Below are positions 45,128 to 52,665 of a DNA stretch of 64,000 nt, in pieces (position 1 is the stretch's first letter; the number at the start of each line of letters is the position of its first letter). The stretch spans positions 2,754,001 to 2,818,000 of the forward strand of contig NZ_CP139247.1 in assembly GCF_034087045.1 (NCBI RefSeq), read 5' to 3'. Position numbers and translations under genes: made by a program. The DNA is from Chitinophaga sancti. GTDB lineage: Bacteria; Bacteroidota; Bacteroidia; Chitinophagales; Chitinophagaceae. Below the pieces are notes generated by a model that was not told the DNA's origin, did no database searches, and worked only from the letters and a program-made list of their open reading frames with translations.

Positions 45128-45579
45128 GCAAGAACATCTTCCATGTTTAAATTCTCAATTTCTTCTTCTGTAAATGGAGTAGTTGAAAATTGCTTTATGA
45201 TATTTGCCAGATTAGGGAATATTAATTCTGGTTTACTGGTATAGTTTAAGAAGGAAACATATTCTTCAAAGGTGATTTGTTCAATTCTCTTAATTTTGAA
45301 AGATGGTTTAATCCTTTCTGATGGCAGTTTGTCCATGAAAGCAATCTTAGCAACCATTTGATTCACATATGATACGGGTAGAACTTCAATTTCATTAACA
45401 GTTAAACCGGTAAGAGAAGATAAAACCCTAATAGCGTTATCTAGTTTAACAAAATCCGCTTCGTATATATCATTAGTATACTCAATTAGGCTAACATCAA
45501 CGATTTTCAAATAATCTCTAAGTTTTAATTCCTTCCAGCTTGTAGGTAAGTTCTTTATTATTAATTCAATATCCTTCAT
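44959..45579 (-). CDS. Tail assembly chaperone (G-like ORF with slippery site)
   Basis: A 206-aa protein (SWKELKLRDYLKIVDVSLIE at the start, TPFTEEEIENLNMEDVLACF before the slip site). Tail assembly chaperones hold the tape measure during tail building. They are usually made as a short and a long form by -1 frameshifting. Here codons TGT-TTT-TTT-TTG in this frame can be re-read as TGT-TTT-TTT-TTT-GTC in the -1 frame. Unlike most siphophages the gene follows terminase rather than preceding the tape measure directly. Confidence 0.65.
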   Translation of the reverse strand: MKDIELIIKNLPTSWKELKLRDYLKIVDVSLIEYTNDIYEADFVKLDNAIRVLSSLTGLTVNEIEVLPVSYVNQMVAKIAFMDKLPSERIKPSFKIKRIEQITFEEYVSFLNYTSKPELIFPNLANIIKQFSTTPFTEEEIENLNMEDVLACFFLSKKQLGKSLTNLILQTVKKLMRIKAKQVKVHLLKKLQWGKKNINIDTDGIG

Positions 45580-45594
45580 TCAATTGTTTATTCT

Positions 45595-45602
45595 TTTAAA
45601 TA
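45595..45602 (-). promoter_or_regulatory. TATTTAAA box before the tail chaperone gene
   Basis: Minus-strand TATTTAAA, 15 nt before the ATG, followed by AGAATAAAC. Confidence 0.5.
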
Positions 45603-45643
45603 TTCTATCATTCATATTATTCATACAATTTTCTTCATTACAA

Positions 45644-45677
45644 TTATCTTACTAACAATGAGGTGTTTTGGTGACAT
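45644..45677. repeat. 34-nt dispersed repeat, copy 1 (behind terminase)
   Basis: Begins TTATCTTACTAACAAT and ends TTTGGTGACAT; 30 of 34 positions match the copy at 52031-52064 in the same orientation. It lies between the large terminase stop and the chaperone gene. Could be a regulatory, packaging or replication site. Confidence 0.6.
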
Positions 45678-46903
45678 TAACATCTATATAGCTTCCAATC
45701 CGATATTCTCTTGCAATGTTTATGGTAGCTGTTTGCCAAACTTAATGAGGCAATACAATCATCGTTGTATCCCGAAGCAGCCGAATAACGAATATAGCCT
45801 GATACCGTTGTCGTGAACTCAAATACAGACATTTCCTTCGCGGTTAATTCATTGTAGGTTATTTCACCTTTCTCAACCGCTAATATCAATTCAAGTATGA
45901 TTTGAGGTTTAGAAGTACCAGTGAATTTGAAAGGAACTAGATTATTAACTCCTGCTAATTGTAAGTCATCTACAATTGGTGAACCTAAACCCGTTGCATC
46001 AATTATATAACGGGCTTTAGGATACCTTAAATTCAATGATTTGATTCTTTGCTTGGTGATGTTCCAATCAAACCTAAATCGGTCAAAATAGCACATCTTC
46101 TTATCGTTGTCAAGGCCAATTATTACTGAATAGTCACTCTGTTTTCCTAAGTCGATTCCGAAAACAATTGGTTCATTAGTGGATAGGTTTGATACTACAT
46201 TCTTATTAATAGTATTCATACCACCAAAAGGATTACCGGCATTTTCACCAGATAAGGCTAAATACTCCTGATTGAATACTGCTTCTGGTAAGGTCGCTTT
46301 AGCTAAATCAATTTCAGATGGGTCTATATGTGGATTATCATAACTGGTAAAATGGAACGATGTAAAACCATCTTCACCCCTTAAACCAAGCTCAAATAAG
46401 CTATCATAATAATTTTTACCGTTAGGTGTTGATATGAAAATACAGCGACCTTTAAAATCCGTTAATGTTGGCCTAATAGCCTGTTCATAAGCATCTTTCA
46501 AATCAGGTATAAACGCTGCTTCATCAATTATAACTAAATGATACTTTCTACTTCTAAATGATTGCAAAGCCTCACCTGAATGGAATTTAACAAAAGAACC
46601 ATTAATTAATTCAATCTGTAATTCAGCCTTGTTTTCAGATTTAATTAATTGAGCAGGTAATGTTTCAATTATCTCTTTATAAAACAATTTGCATAGGTCA
46701 AAAGTTGGTGCTACATAACCTACAAATGATTTAGGGGATGATAGTAATTTTTTGACACTTATTATTTGTGCAACTGTTGACTTTCCAAACCTTCTACCAC
46801 ACTGCAATACAATAAACCTACTATTACAATCAATTACTTTTTGCTGGTTAACATGTGGTCGTTTTAATTGAATTCTTAATTGGGTTATTTCCTGTTCATA
46901 CAT
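45677..46903 (-). CDS. terL: Terminase large subunit
   Basis: The ATPase/nuclease that packages phage DNA; 408 aa. Walker A is CGRRFGKST near residue 35, Walker B is LVIIDEAAFI, and the coupling motif IFISTPNGKNYYDS follows. The nuclease domain has VFGIDLGKQSDYSVIIG (first Asp), ARYIIDATGLGSPI and a C-terminal YNDDCIASLSLA (acidic pair). All expected acidic residues seem present. Confidence 0.95.
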   Translation of the reverse strand: MYEQEITQLRIQLKRPHVNQQKVIDCNSRFIVLQCGRRFGKSTVAQIISVKKLLSSPKSFVGYVAPTFDLCKLFYKEIIETLPAQLIKSENKAELQIELINGSFVKFHSGEALQSFRSRKYHLVIIDEAAFIPDLKDAYEQAIRPTLTDFKGRCIFISTPNGKNYYDSLFELGLRGEDGFTSFHFTSYDNPHIDPSEIDLAKATLPEAVFNQEYLALSGENAGNPFGGMNTINKNVVSNLSTNEPIVFGIDLGKQSDYSVIIGLDNDKKMCYFDRFRFDWNITKQRIKSLNLRYPKARYIIDATGLGSPIVDDLQLAGVNNLVPFKFTGTSKPQIILELILAVEKGEITYNELTAKEMSVFEFTTTVSGYIRYSAASGYNDDCIASLSLANSYHKHCKRISDWKLYRC

Positions 46904-47040
46904 TAAAAATTGGGGTTAACTTATATATTCATTATTATTTTAACATCTTATAAAAGCGTCGATTTTTGTAACCAATTAGGTAACCAATTAATTATAAATA
47001 ATACTATTATACTTATAACTAATTGATAAACAATGTTAAA

Positions 47041-47454
47041 TTAATCTTTGGCTGAATTAGGTTCGGTTCTGGGTGAGACATGTACCAGGTTATTCACTTC
47101 ATCTAACTGTTCAAAACGCACTACTTCTGAATCAATCAATTTTGGTTCATCATCATTGATTAATTCAATTGTTTGGTATACTGGTTTCTCATCTATATAT
47201 TCGACAACAAACTTGATTTGTCCATTTACGCTAGATGTTAAATCGGTGTGTGTTAAATCCGGAAGGAATTTATCACTTAGTCCTTTTAATATAGCCCACT
47301 TATCCCTTGGCTTCATCTTGTCTAAATCAGCCTGTAATTGGGGTAAATTATCCAACATTACATCAGCCAAAAAATCGCGTATATACTTTGCTGTTTTACT
47401 AATTGCTCCCTTTGGTTTGCCGGGATTACCTTGTTTGAATTGACTACTTCGCAT
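47041..47454 (-). CDS. Terminase small subunit-like (DUF5681-like)
   Basis: A 137-aa protein beginning SSQFKQGNPGKPKGAISKTA, the F-x-x-GNPGKPKGA motif common to DUF5681-type proteins encoded before large terminase genes. A helical DNA-binding part follows (FLADVMLDNLPQLQADLDKM). The C-terminal half is acidic. Position and motif together support a DNA-recognition role in packaging. Confidence 0.7.
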   Translation of the reverse strand: MRSSQFKQGNPGKPKGAISKTAKYIRDFLADVMLDNLPQLQADLDKMKPRDKWAILKGLSDKFLPDLTHTDLTSSVNGQIKFVVEYIDEKPVYQTIELINDDEPKLIDSEVVRFEQLDEVNNLVHVSPRTEPNSAKD

Positions 47455-47504
47455 TGATATTAATTTCGTATGGGGGCGTAAAAAACGATTGGGTTGGCCC
47501 TCTT

Positions 47505-47512
47505 TTTAAATA
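47505..47512 (-). promoter_or_regulatory. TATTTAAA box upstream of the small terminase gene
   Basis: Minus-strand TATTTAAA, 50 nt before the ATG at 47454. This exceptional spacing favours a transcription role over a ribosome-binding role for the box. Confidence 0.4.
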
Positions 47513-47576
47513 CTTTCAAAACAAAAAAGCTGCTCCATAAAATGAAACAGCTCAATCGGAAATATTAAATCAGCAA

Positions 47577-47924
47577 TTACTTCTTACTATTCTTAGCCCT
47601 TTTAATAGGTTTAATTTCTTTTTGCGATATAGTTTCTTTGGTTGAATTCAAATTGCCTGTATTAGCTTCTTTTTGTTGTTCTTGTTGATACTTGGGATAT
47701 TCTCTATTCCAAAAACTTTCGATCAACTCAAATACGCTGACGATACAGGATTTACAATTGAATCCTGAAAATATAGCACCAGGCAATACGAAACGGGAAT
47801 ATACATCTGTGAGTATTTTTCTTTTTTCTTCATCAAATGTTACTGGTATTTCTTTAGTTTGATAGTAGTGATATATGATTGGGAGTAACTGTTGTATCTT
47901 TTCAAATCCTTCTTTTTTTTCCAT
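47577..47924 (-). CDS. Phage protein of unknown function (115 aa)
   Basis: A 115-aa protein (FEKIQQLLPIIYHYYQTKEI at the start), with a Cys pair in FNCKSCIVSVFELIESFWNR and a Lys-rich tail (KEIKPIKRAKNSKK). No family recognised. Between the nuclease and terminase genes. Confidence 0.6.
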   Translation of the reverse strand: MEKKEGFEKIQQLLPIIYHYYQTKEIPVTFDEEKRKILTDVYSRFVLPGAIFSGFNCKSCIVSVFELIESFWNREYPKYQQEQQKEANTGNLNSTKETISQKEIKPIKRAKNSKK

Positions 47925-47940
47925 TATTAATTGTTTATTC

Positions 47941-47948
47941 TTTAAATA
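47941..47948 (-). promoter_or_regulatory. TATTTAAA box before the 115-aa gene
   Basis: Minus-strand TATTTAAA, 16 nt before the ATG, followed by GAATAAACAATT, the same 12-nt flank (one base shifted) as at the chaperone gene. Confidence 0.5.
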
Positions 47949-47951
47949 TTA

Positions 47952-48434
47952 CTATCCTATACTTTTCAGAACGGAGTAATTAAGTTTTTCACAATTATTT
48001 TTGAAAGAAGGTAAATTGAATAACGCTAATACACTTCTTTTGTCATCACCACCGTTTACTGTTCGGGTGTATTTCTTTTTGTTGATTAGTTCTTTCAAAT
48101 CAGAAGGAGGAATAAAATAATAGTTGGTATCATTATTAAATTTGTAAGCAATAAAATCAGCCTTACAAACTGATATACCCGATGGAATTATTTGATTGTC
48201 TTTTAATTTTTGATACTCTACGGCTGCATTACCAGTATGTGAAGCCATTTTATCATACTTCACTTCAATGGTGGTTACTTTGCCTTCAGGGTGTGTAACA
48301 ATCAAATCAAAATCAGGAAAATCTTCTTTATCTCTAGTGTTGATGGTAGTGTAGTTAGCTGATTCAAAAAGTGCTGCCAATTGGGCTTCAACAGTTCTTC
48401 CAATTATTAAATCTTGTGGGAAATTCAAGCTCAT
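47952..48434 (-). CDS. PD-(D/E)XK-type nuclease-like protein
   Basis: A 160-aa protein with a restriction-endonuclease-like core: a conserved acidic DFPDFDLIV (candidate Asp), then TTIEVKYDKMA giving E-x-K, after a helix (VEAQLAALFESANY). It resembles small phage Holliday-junction-resolvase or VRR-like nucleases that process replication or packaging DNA. The exact subfamily cannot be told by eye. Confidence 0.65.
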   Translation of the reverse strand: MSLNFPQDLIIGRTVEAQLAALFESANYTTINTRDKEDFPDFDLIVTHPEGKVTTIEVKYDKMASHTGNAAVEYQKLKDNQIIPSGISVCKADFIAYKFNNDTNYYFIPPSDLKELINKKKYTRTVNGGDDKRSVLALFNLPSFKNNCEKLNYSVLKSIG

Positions 48435-48453
48435 TCATATTTGTTATTTTATT

Positions 48454-48461
48454 TTTAAATA
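48454..48461 (-). promoter_or_regulatory. TATTTAAA box before the nuclease gene
   Basis: Minus-strand TATTTAAA, 19 nt before the ATG, followed by AATAAAATAAC. Confidence 0.5.
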
Positions 48462-48526
48462 TGAATGAGTGCTTTCCTTTTATTGGGTTAACCTTAAATA
48501 GTCGTGGTTCTTAGTCAAATGAAATG

Positions 48527-48925
48527 TTAGAGGGAATTGAAGATTAATATTTCTTCCCTGATTGGTTCTTCCTCCTGGTGAATACTAATCAGATATGCTT
48601 TGTATTCTTCTTCATCTATTTCATCTTCCTCCTGAAAACTTTTGACATAGGAATCAATGTCTATATCATCATATTCCCTCTCAATTGTTCTGTAATCAGG
48701 ACCGTACATTTCTAAGTGCAGCGCTTTTTCTTCTTCAAATTGTTTCTGAATGTCCTTATACGTTCGCATTGTCATGTTGTTGCTAGTCAATACTTGTAGG
48801 GGGGATGGTTTTAGTAGTTCTTCCAATTCTTCATCACTTTCAATTTCGAATTTTTTGATTAATCCATCAATGTATTCATAATACTCGTCGCTTTGCTGCA
48901 ATTGTTTTTCTAATTCTGTTTTCAT
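48527..48925 (-). CDS. Acidic phage protein of unknown function (132 aa)
   Basis: A 132-aa very acidic protein rich in Glu, Asp and Tyr (EFEIESDEELEELLKPS-like segments, DDIDIDSYVKSFQEEDEID). No domain recognised. Its net negative charge suggests a DNA mimic or a binding partner of basic proteins, but that is only a thought. Confidence 0.6.
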   Translation of the reverse strand: MKTELEKQLQQSDEYYEYIDGLIKKFEIESDEELEELLKPSPLQVLTSNNMTMRTYKDIQKQFEEEKALHLEMYGPDYRTIEREYDDIDIDSYVKSFQEEDEIDEEEYKAYLISIHQEEEPIREEILIFNSL

Positions 48926-48951
48926 TTTTTTGTTTTTATTTGTTTGTTAAT

Positions 48952-49131
48952 TCACTTTTGATACTGGTTTTTGTAATCGTCTATGTTAATTATTTTCGTT
49001 TGATAAGACTTAGGTGTTTGCCTAAGCCACTCTATTCTTTCTTTAGACCCCCAAACACTTTTCAACTTTTTTGTTTCCGGTACTTCTTCTTTTTTATTAT
49101 GTACGATTACTTTTAATTGTTGCTTTTCCAT
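48952..49131 (-). CDS. Small basic phage protein (59 aa)
   Basis: A 59-aa basic protein (EKQQLKVIVHNKKEEVPETK, then SVWGSKERIEWLRQTPKSY). It fits exactly between the replication-like gene (ends 49140) and the acidic gene, in the same direction with short spacing, which argues that it is translated. Function unknown. Confidence 0.5.
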   Translation of the reverse strand: MEKQQLKVIVHNKKEEVPETKKLKSVWGSKERIEWLRQTPKSYQTKIINIDDYKNQYQK

Positions 49132-49139
49132 TTTTTGTA

Positions 49140-51020
49140 TTATTTAGCTGCAACTGATTGAATAAGAAGTTGTTCTTCTTTGATTAGTGATATGATGTCT
49201 GGTACAAATTCTTCGATAGGATATTGTTTATACCCACCATACGACACAAACATGTTAGTGTGTTTGTTACGGATTGAAGACGAATATTCCCCACCAAAAC
49301 GAAATGCCCATTCGTCATTGAAATCATATTCATTGTATATATCAATTTTACTAGGTTCTAATTGTATACCTGTTAATTTTTCAATCTCAATGAATTGTTG
49401 ATAAATCCACCTTGATTTAAAAACCATGCTGCTGTATTCTATCATATTTGTTATTTTAGTTTCTTTGTATTCAATTGTTTGTTCATCAATTCCCTGCTCA
49501 ACTGCTTTCTTTTGCTCATATAGTTTGATAAACTGTTTCATACTCAACTTCTTACTCTTACTACCTTTTGCATCTGTTTTCCTTGTAAGTTTTTTCACAT
49601 TGAAATAAGTGTCACCCAATTTGAAATAATGTTTCTCCAATTTGATGTTAGTTTTTGATTCAAACTTAGTTACATTACTATCTGTTTCTTCTTCTTTGAA
49701 TTCAGTAGGTTCTTCGTATTGTTCAATTTTTGTTTTAACATTTACCCCACCATTTTCTTTGAATGTGTTGATCAATATTTCTTCTCCTACTTTTAAATCT
49801 TCTAAAGTTGAAAAATAAATGCCATCGTGTAAGTTCAAAAATTTGATACCTCTTTCAATTAACTTTTTGCTAACGGAATCCAGCATCAAAACAGATTCTA
49901 CTTCCTGCATAATTTTAGCCCACTCATTGTAATTATGGTTAGTTTTAATTTCTACAATCATATCAAACACACTTGGGAATAATGCTTTAAAGGCTTGCTG
50001 TAGCTTGTTTGGCCTCTTGCTATTTTTGCTGAAGAAAAATAATTTGTAAAGACGTTGTTTGTATTTTGATCTATCTTTTTGAAGCATTGATGTTTTTCCT
50101 TCCTGTTCTGCTAGTTTTTCATACAACAAACCAGCTTCAGATATTTGTTTGTATTCAATCATGTCATCAGGCAATTCAACACCCTTGTAATTGCTCTTGA
50201 AATAATTCTCTACGGCAATTGCAGACAACAACAACTGACAACCAACTACGTCTAAACCAATCAATTGTTTACCATCAAGTGTTAGGTATTGTCTTAGTTC
50301 ACGTTTGATTGATGTTAAAGGAGAATACAAACGAGAATCTTTGACAGGTCTGGCTATTTTGAATTTATTTTCTTTTTTTAATATTGAATGCAAATAGAAA
50401 TGGTTAACATCAAACCTTACTTCTTCCTTCATCGAAGAAAAGTAATCATGTACAGTTTGATGCACGCCTACCGATTCTTCAAACATTTTCATTTGATAAT
50501 TTACAATATCATCATTTGCTATACTTGTAAGGGATTTTGATGTTTTTTGTTTCTTTGAACAATTTTTTTCAATCAATCTTTTTTTAATGAAAGTAGAATC
50601 GTTAGGGCATTCATGATTATATACTTTTTTATTATCCCATTCTTCTGTAAAACGATAAGTTCTTGATTTGTTTTCTTTGCTTCCAAATCCCCAATACACA
50701 TATTGATTAACCAATTCAATAATCCCTTCTTTAATAAAGTAATTAAGAATAGCTTTAGTTTCTTCGCTTGATAGGCTAAGTGTATCTTTAAGCAAAGTAA
50801 AATTGATAGCTACTCCATTTTTTTTATATGAGTCTCTTTTATCTATCTTGCTTTCCAATAAATAATTTGGTACATACAGGTACTTGTATAGCAAATTGAT
50901 ACTATCCTGTGTTAGTTTCCCTCTTTTTGTGTATTTAAATTGTCCTTTTCCTTTTAATGTTGATTGAATAGTCTCAATCAATCCTTCTGGTAAAATGAAG
51001 CTGTAGTTCTTTTCTTGCAT
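49140..51020 (-). CDS. Putative replication protein with divergent family A polymerase-like palm
   Basis: A 626-aa protein. The N-terminal third has winged-helix-like parts (SLSSEETKAILNYFIKEGII). Residues 230-410 show an order of motifs like family A nucleic-acid polymerases: SPLTSIKRELRQYL; motif A-like LIGLDVVGCQLLLSA (D257); a basic helix DRSKYKQRLYKLFF at the motif B place; LQQAF...VFDMI; and motif C-like NLHDGIYFS (H398, D399). It recalls unnamed phage and plasmid proteins with a selRkyl-then-lDixnsQp signature. No helicase, primase or initiator was recognised elsewhere in the prophage, so this is the best replication candidate. Polymerase activity is an inference. Confidence 0.55.
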   Translation of the reverse strand: MQEKNYSFILPEGLIETIQSTLKGKGQFKYTKRGKLTQDSINLLYKYLYVPNYLLESKIDKRDSYKKNGVAINFTLLKDTLSLSSEETKAILNYFIKEGIIELVNQYVYWGFGSKENKSRTYRFTEEWDNKKVYNHECPNDSTFIKKRLIEKNCSKKQKTSKSLTSIANDDIVNYQMKMFEESVGVHQTVHDYFSSMKEEVRFDVNHFYLHSILKKENKFKIARPVKDSRLYSPLTSIKRELRQYLTLDGKQLIGLDVVGCQLLLSAIAVENYFKSNYKGVELPDDMIEYKQISEAGLLYEKLAEQEGKTSMLQKDRSKYKQRLYKLFFFSKNSKRPNKLQQAFKALFPSVFDMIVEIKTNHNYNEWAKIMQEVESVLMLDSVSKKLIERGIKFLNLHDGIYFSTLEDLKVGEEILINTFKENGGVNVKTKIEQYEEPTEFKEEETDSNVTKFESKTNIKLEKHYFKLGDTYFNVKKLTRKTDAKGSKSKKLSMKQFIKLYEQKKAVEQGIDEQTIEYKETKITNMIEYSSMVFKSRWIYQQFIEIEKLTGIQLEPSKIDIYNEYDFNDEWAFRFGGEYSSSIRNKHTNMFVSYGGYKQYPIEEFVPDIISLIKEEQLLIQSVAAK

Positions 51021-51068
51021 TAATATATTATTTATTGTAGTTCCGGAATTAATTATTTATTTCTTGTT

Positions 51069-51101
51069 TAAAAAAAGTACCCCGAATATGAATAAACGGG
51101 G
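51069..51101 (-). terminator. Terminator behind the 18-aa ORF, before the replication-like gene
   Basis: CCCCG/CGGGG stem (51080-51084 with 51097-51101) followed on the minus strand by TACTTTTTTT. Confidence 0.6.
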
Positions 51102-51127
51102 CATTGTTTTATACTACAATAAATAAA

Positions 51128-51184
51128 TTACCTCTTTTGCTGATAGTTTAAGTAGCAATTTCTTTCGTACTTAAACCACGACAT
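51128..51184 (-). CDS. Possible 18-residue leader peptide
   Basis: The ORF SWFKYERNCYLNYQQKR (after Met) starts 3 nt behind a TATTTAAA box (51188-51195) and is followed by a terminator. The arrangement box - tiny ORF - terminator - large gene resembles a leader/attenuator unit, though the ORF may be chance. The rest of 51021-51360 holds no other gene. Confidence 0.3.
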   Translation of the reverse strand: MSWFKYERNCYLNYQQKR

Positions 51185-51187
51185 ATT

Positions 51188-51195
51188 TTTAAATA
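51188..51195 (-). promoter_or_regulatory. TATTTAAA box before the 18-residue ORF
   Basis: Minus-strand TATTTAAA about 170 nt upstream of the replication-like gene start. Confidence 0.4.
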
Positions 51196-51360
51196 GTGTT
51201 GAAATATTTTTTTTGTTTTTCCCTCAACCCTATAATCAAATATATCGATTCTAAAAACAAAAAGCAAATAACAATTAATTTATTTTAATCAATACCAGTA
51301 AGTGTTTCAGACGTTTTTTGAAAATATTTTATGGCTGTTTAAAATTAAATTTTCAACTTT

Positions 51361-51789
51361 TTATTCAACAATAAAGTCAACATGTTCAACTGTGATTTTG
51401 GTGTTCTTGAATTGAGAATAAGCAGTAGTGTCTATTCCAGGATTACACATGACAAATGACAATCCAGTTTCTTTTTTTAGCTTTTCAATTTTCTTATTCT
51501 CTCTATCTTGATAATATGGCATGCCTGAATAGCTGAATGTGCAACTATTAGCTGGGAGAATCATTGATACATTGTCATTATGCTTTAATGCTACCTCAAT
51601 ACTAGCAATATCAATTTCAGCACCAGTGTACTTTAACCAGTTTCTATTGCTATCTGACTTGCTTATTTTACCGAATGGAGGATTAGATATAATACAATCA
51701 ATCTTTCCATATTGATCCAAAATGTTATCCCAAATTGATTTATCAAATATATCTCCTTCAATCCAATGTGCAGTAGGGAGTAGCTTCAT
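51361..51789 (-). CDS. Truncated DNA methyltransferase-like protein
   Basis: A 142-aa protein carrying the catalytic half of an N6-adenine-type methyltransferase: motif IV is IDCIISNPPFGKI (N-P-P-F), preceded by HWIEGDIFD (motif III-like) and followed by VSMILPANSCTFSYSG and a C-terminal strand. The N-terminal S-adenosylmethionine-binding motif I (D-x-x-x-G-x-G) is missing, and no such sequence lies upstream in any frame. It is either a decayed gene or a small protein that needs a partner or only binds DNA. Confidence 0.65.
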   Translation of the reverse strand: MKLLPTAHWIEGDIFDKSIWDNILDQYGKIDCIISNPPFGKISKSDSNRNWLKYTGAEIDIASIEVALKHNDNVSMILPANSCTFSYSGMPYYQDRENKKIEKLKKETGLSFVMCNPGIDTTAYSQFKNTKITVEHVDFIVE

Positions 51790-52384
51790 TAATTCTTAAA
51801 TAATGAGCTATGCAAAAATTAAATAAAATTAAGGAGTTGAATAAAATGCTAATTATCCACGGTTGTAAGGTGTTTTAAGGCAATGGTAATTATCCAGGTT
51901 AAAAAGCCGGTTTTTAATATTCCTTAACTATCTATTCACAATCAATAATGTATATCTATATATTACTTTCTACTATTTATCTATATCATATTCTTATATC
52001 TACTTCTTTTATATAATTATCTCTATATGGTTATCTTACTAACAATAAGGGAGTTTGGTGACATACCCTTTATACAGGTTAAAAAGGGGTTAATAGATTA
52101 GGTATTAACTGAAGGAATAATTATCCTTATTATATTATCATATTTGTGACGGGTTTTATTAAAAATTTCCTAAAGCAAATAATTTCCACTAACCATACAT
52201 TACATACAAATCAATTCTTTGATACTTTTTAGCTCCAAATTTCGATTCATACATAAAAGCTAACCAGGTAATTCAAAGAATGATATTTTTTGATTTATTA
52301 GCATTTAGGGGTTAAAACTGATTACAATTAGTTGACATTTAATAGAATAATTTATATATTCATCATTCAATAAAATTCCTAAAT
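51790..52384. other. 595-nt AT-rich non-coding region of the prophage
   Basis: No ORF is supported. It contains pyrimidine-rich TATATCTA/CTATAT runs (about 51945-52030) directly followed by the second copy of the 34-nt repeat. It separates the leftward early genes from a rightward small gene. Such a divergent AT-rich region next to the replication-like gene could hold the phage origin or early promoters. Confidence 0.5.
52031..52064. repeat. 34-nt dispersed repeat, copy 2
   Basis: Same orientation and 30/34 identity with 45644-45677; the four differences cluster at positions 17 and 21-23. The outer 16 and 11 nt are identical. Confidence 0.6.
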
Positions 52385-52603
52385 ATGGCATTGTTTAAAG
52401 CTACTGTTAAGTCATCAAGAACTGTGAATGGGGTGCGATTAGAAAAAGGAATGACGGTTGATTTTCCTTCTCAATATAGTTCACCTTTAATCACAAACGG
52501 AGGTAAAGAAGTAATTGATGCGTTTATGCGTAGGTACGGTGTGGATATTAAGAAAGCTAATGCGGTCAGTTCGGTTTATATTGAAGTTGTTAAAATCAGC
52601 TAA
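52385..52603 (+). CDS. Small conserved Bacteroidota phage protein (DUF6140-like)
   Basis: A 72-aa protein: ALFKATVKSSRTVNGVRLEK, then GMTVDF, ITNGGKEVIDAFMRRYGVDI, KKANAVSSVYIEV. This pattern (MALF-x-V/T-VK...T-VNGVRLEKGM...NGGKEVxxAFxxxYGxDIKKA) is one I recall from small Bacteroidota proteins named DUF6140; function unknown. Rightward, alone between two leftward genes. Confidence 0.6.
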   Translation: MALFKATVKSSRTVNGVRLEKGMTVDFPSQYSSPLITNGGKEVIDAFMRRYGVDIKKANAVSSVYIEVVKIS

Positions 52604-52665
52604 TGAGTGAAGAAACGAAAAAGGGAGCAATATCAAGTCTCCCCTTTCTATAATCTCTTGTGTGT

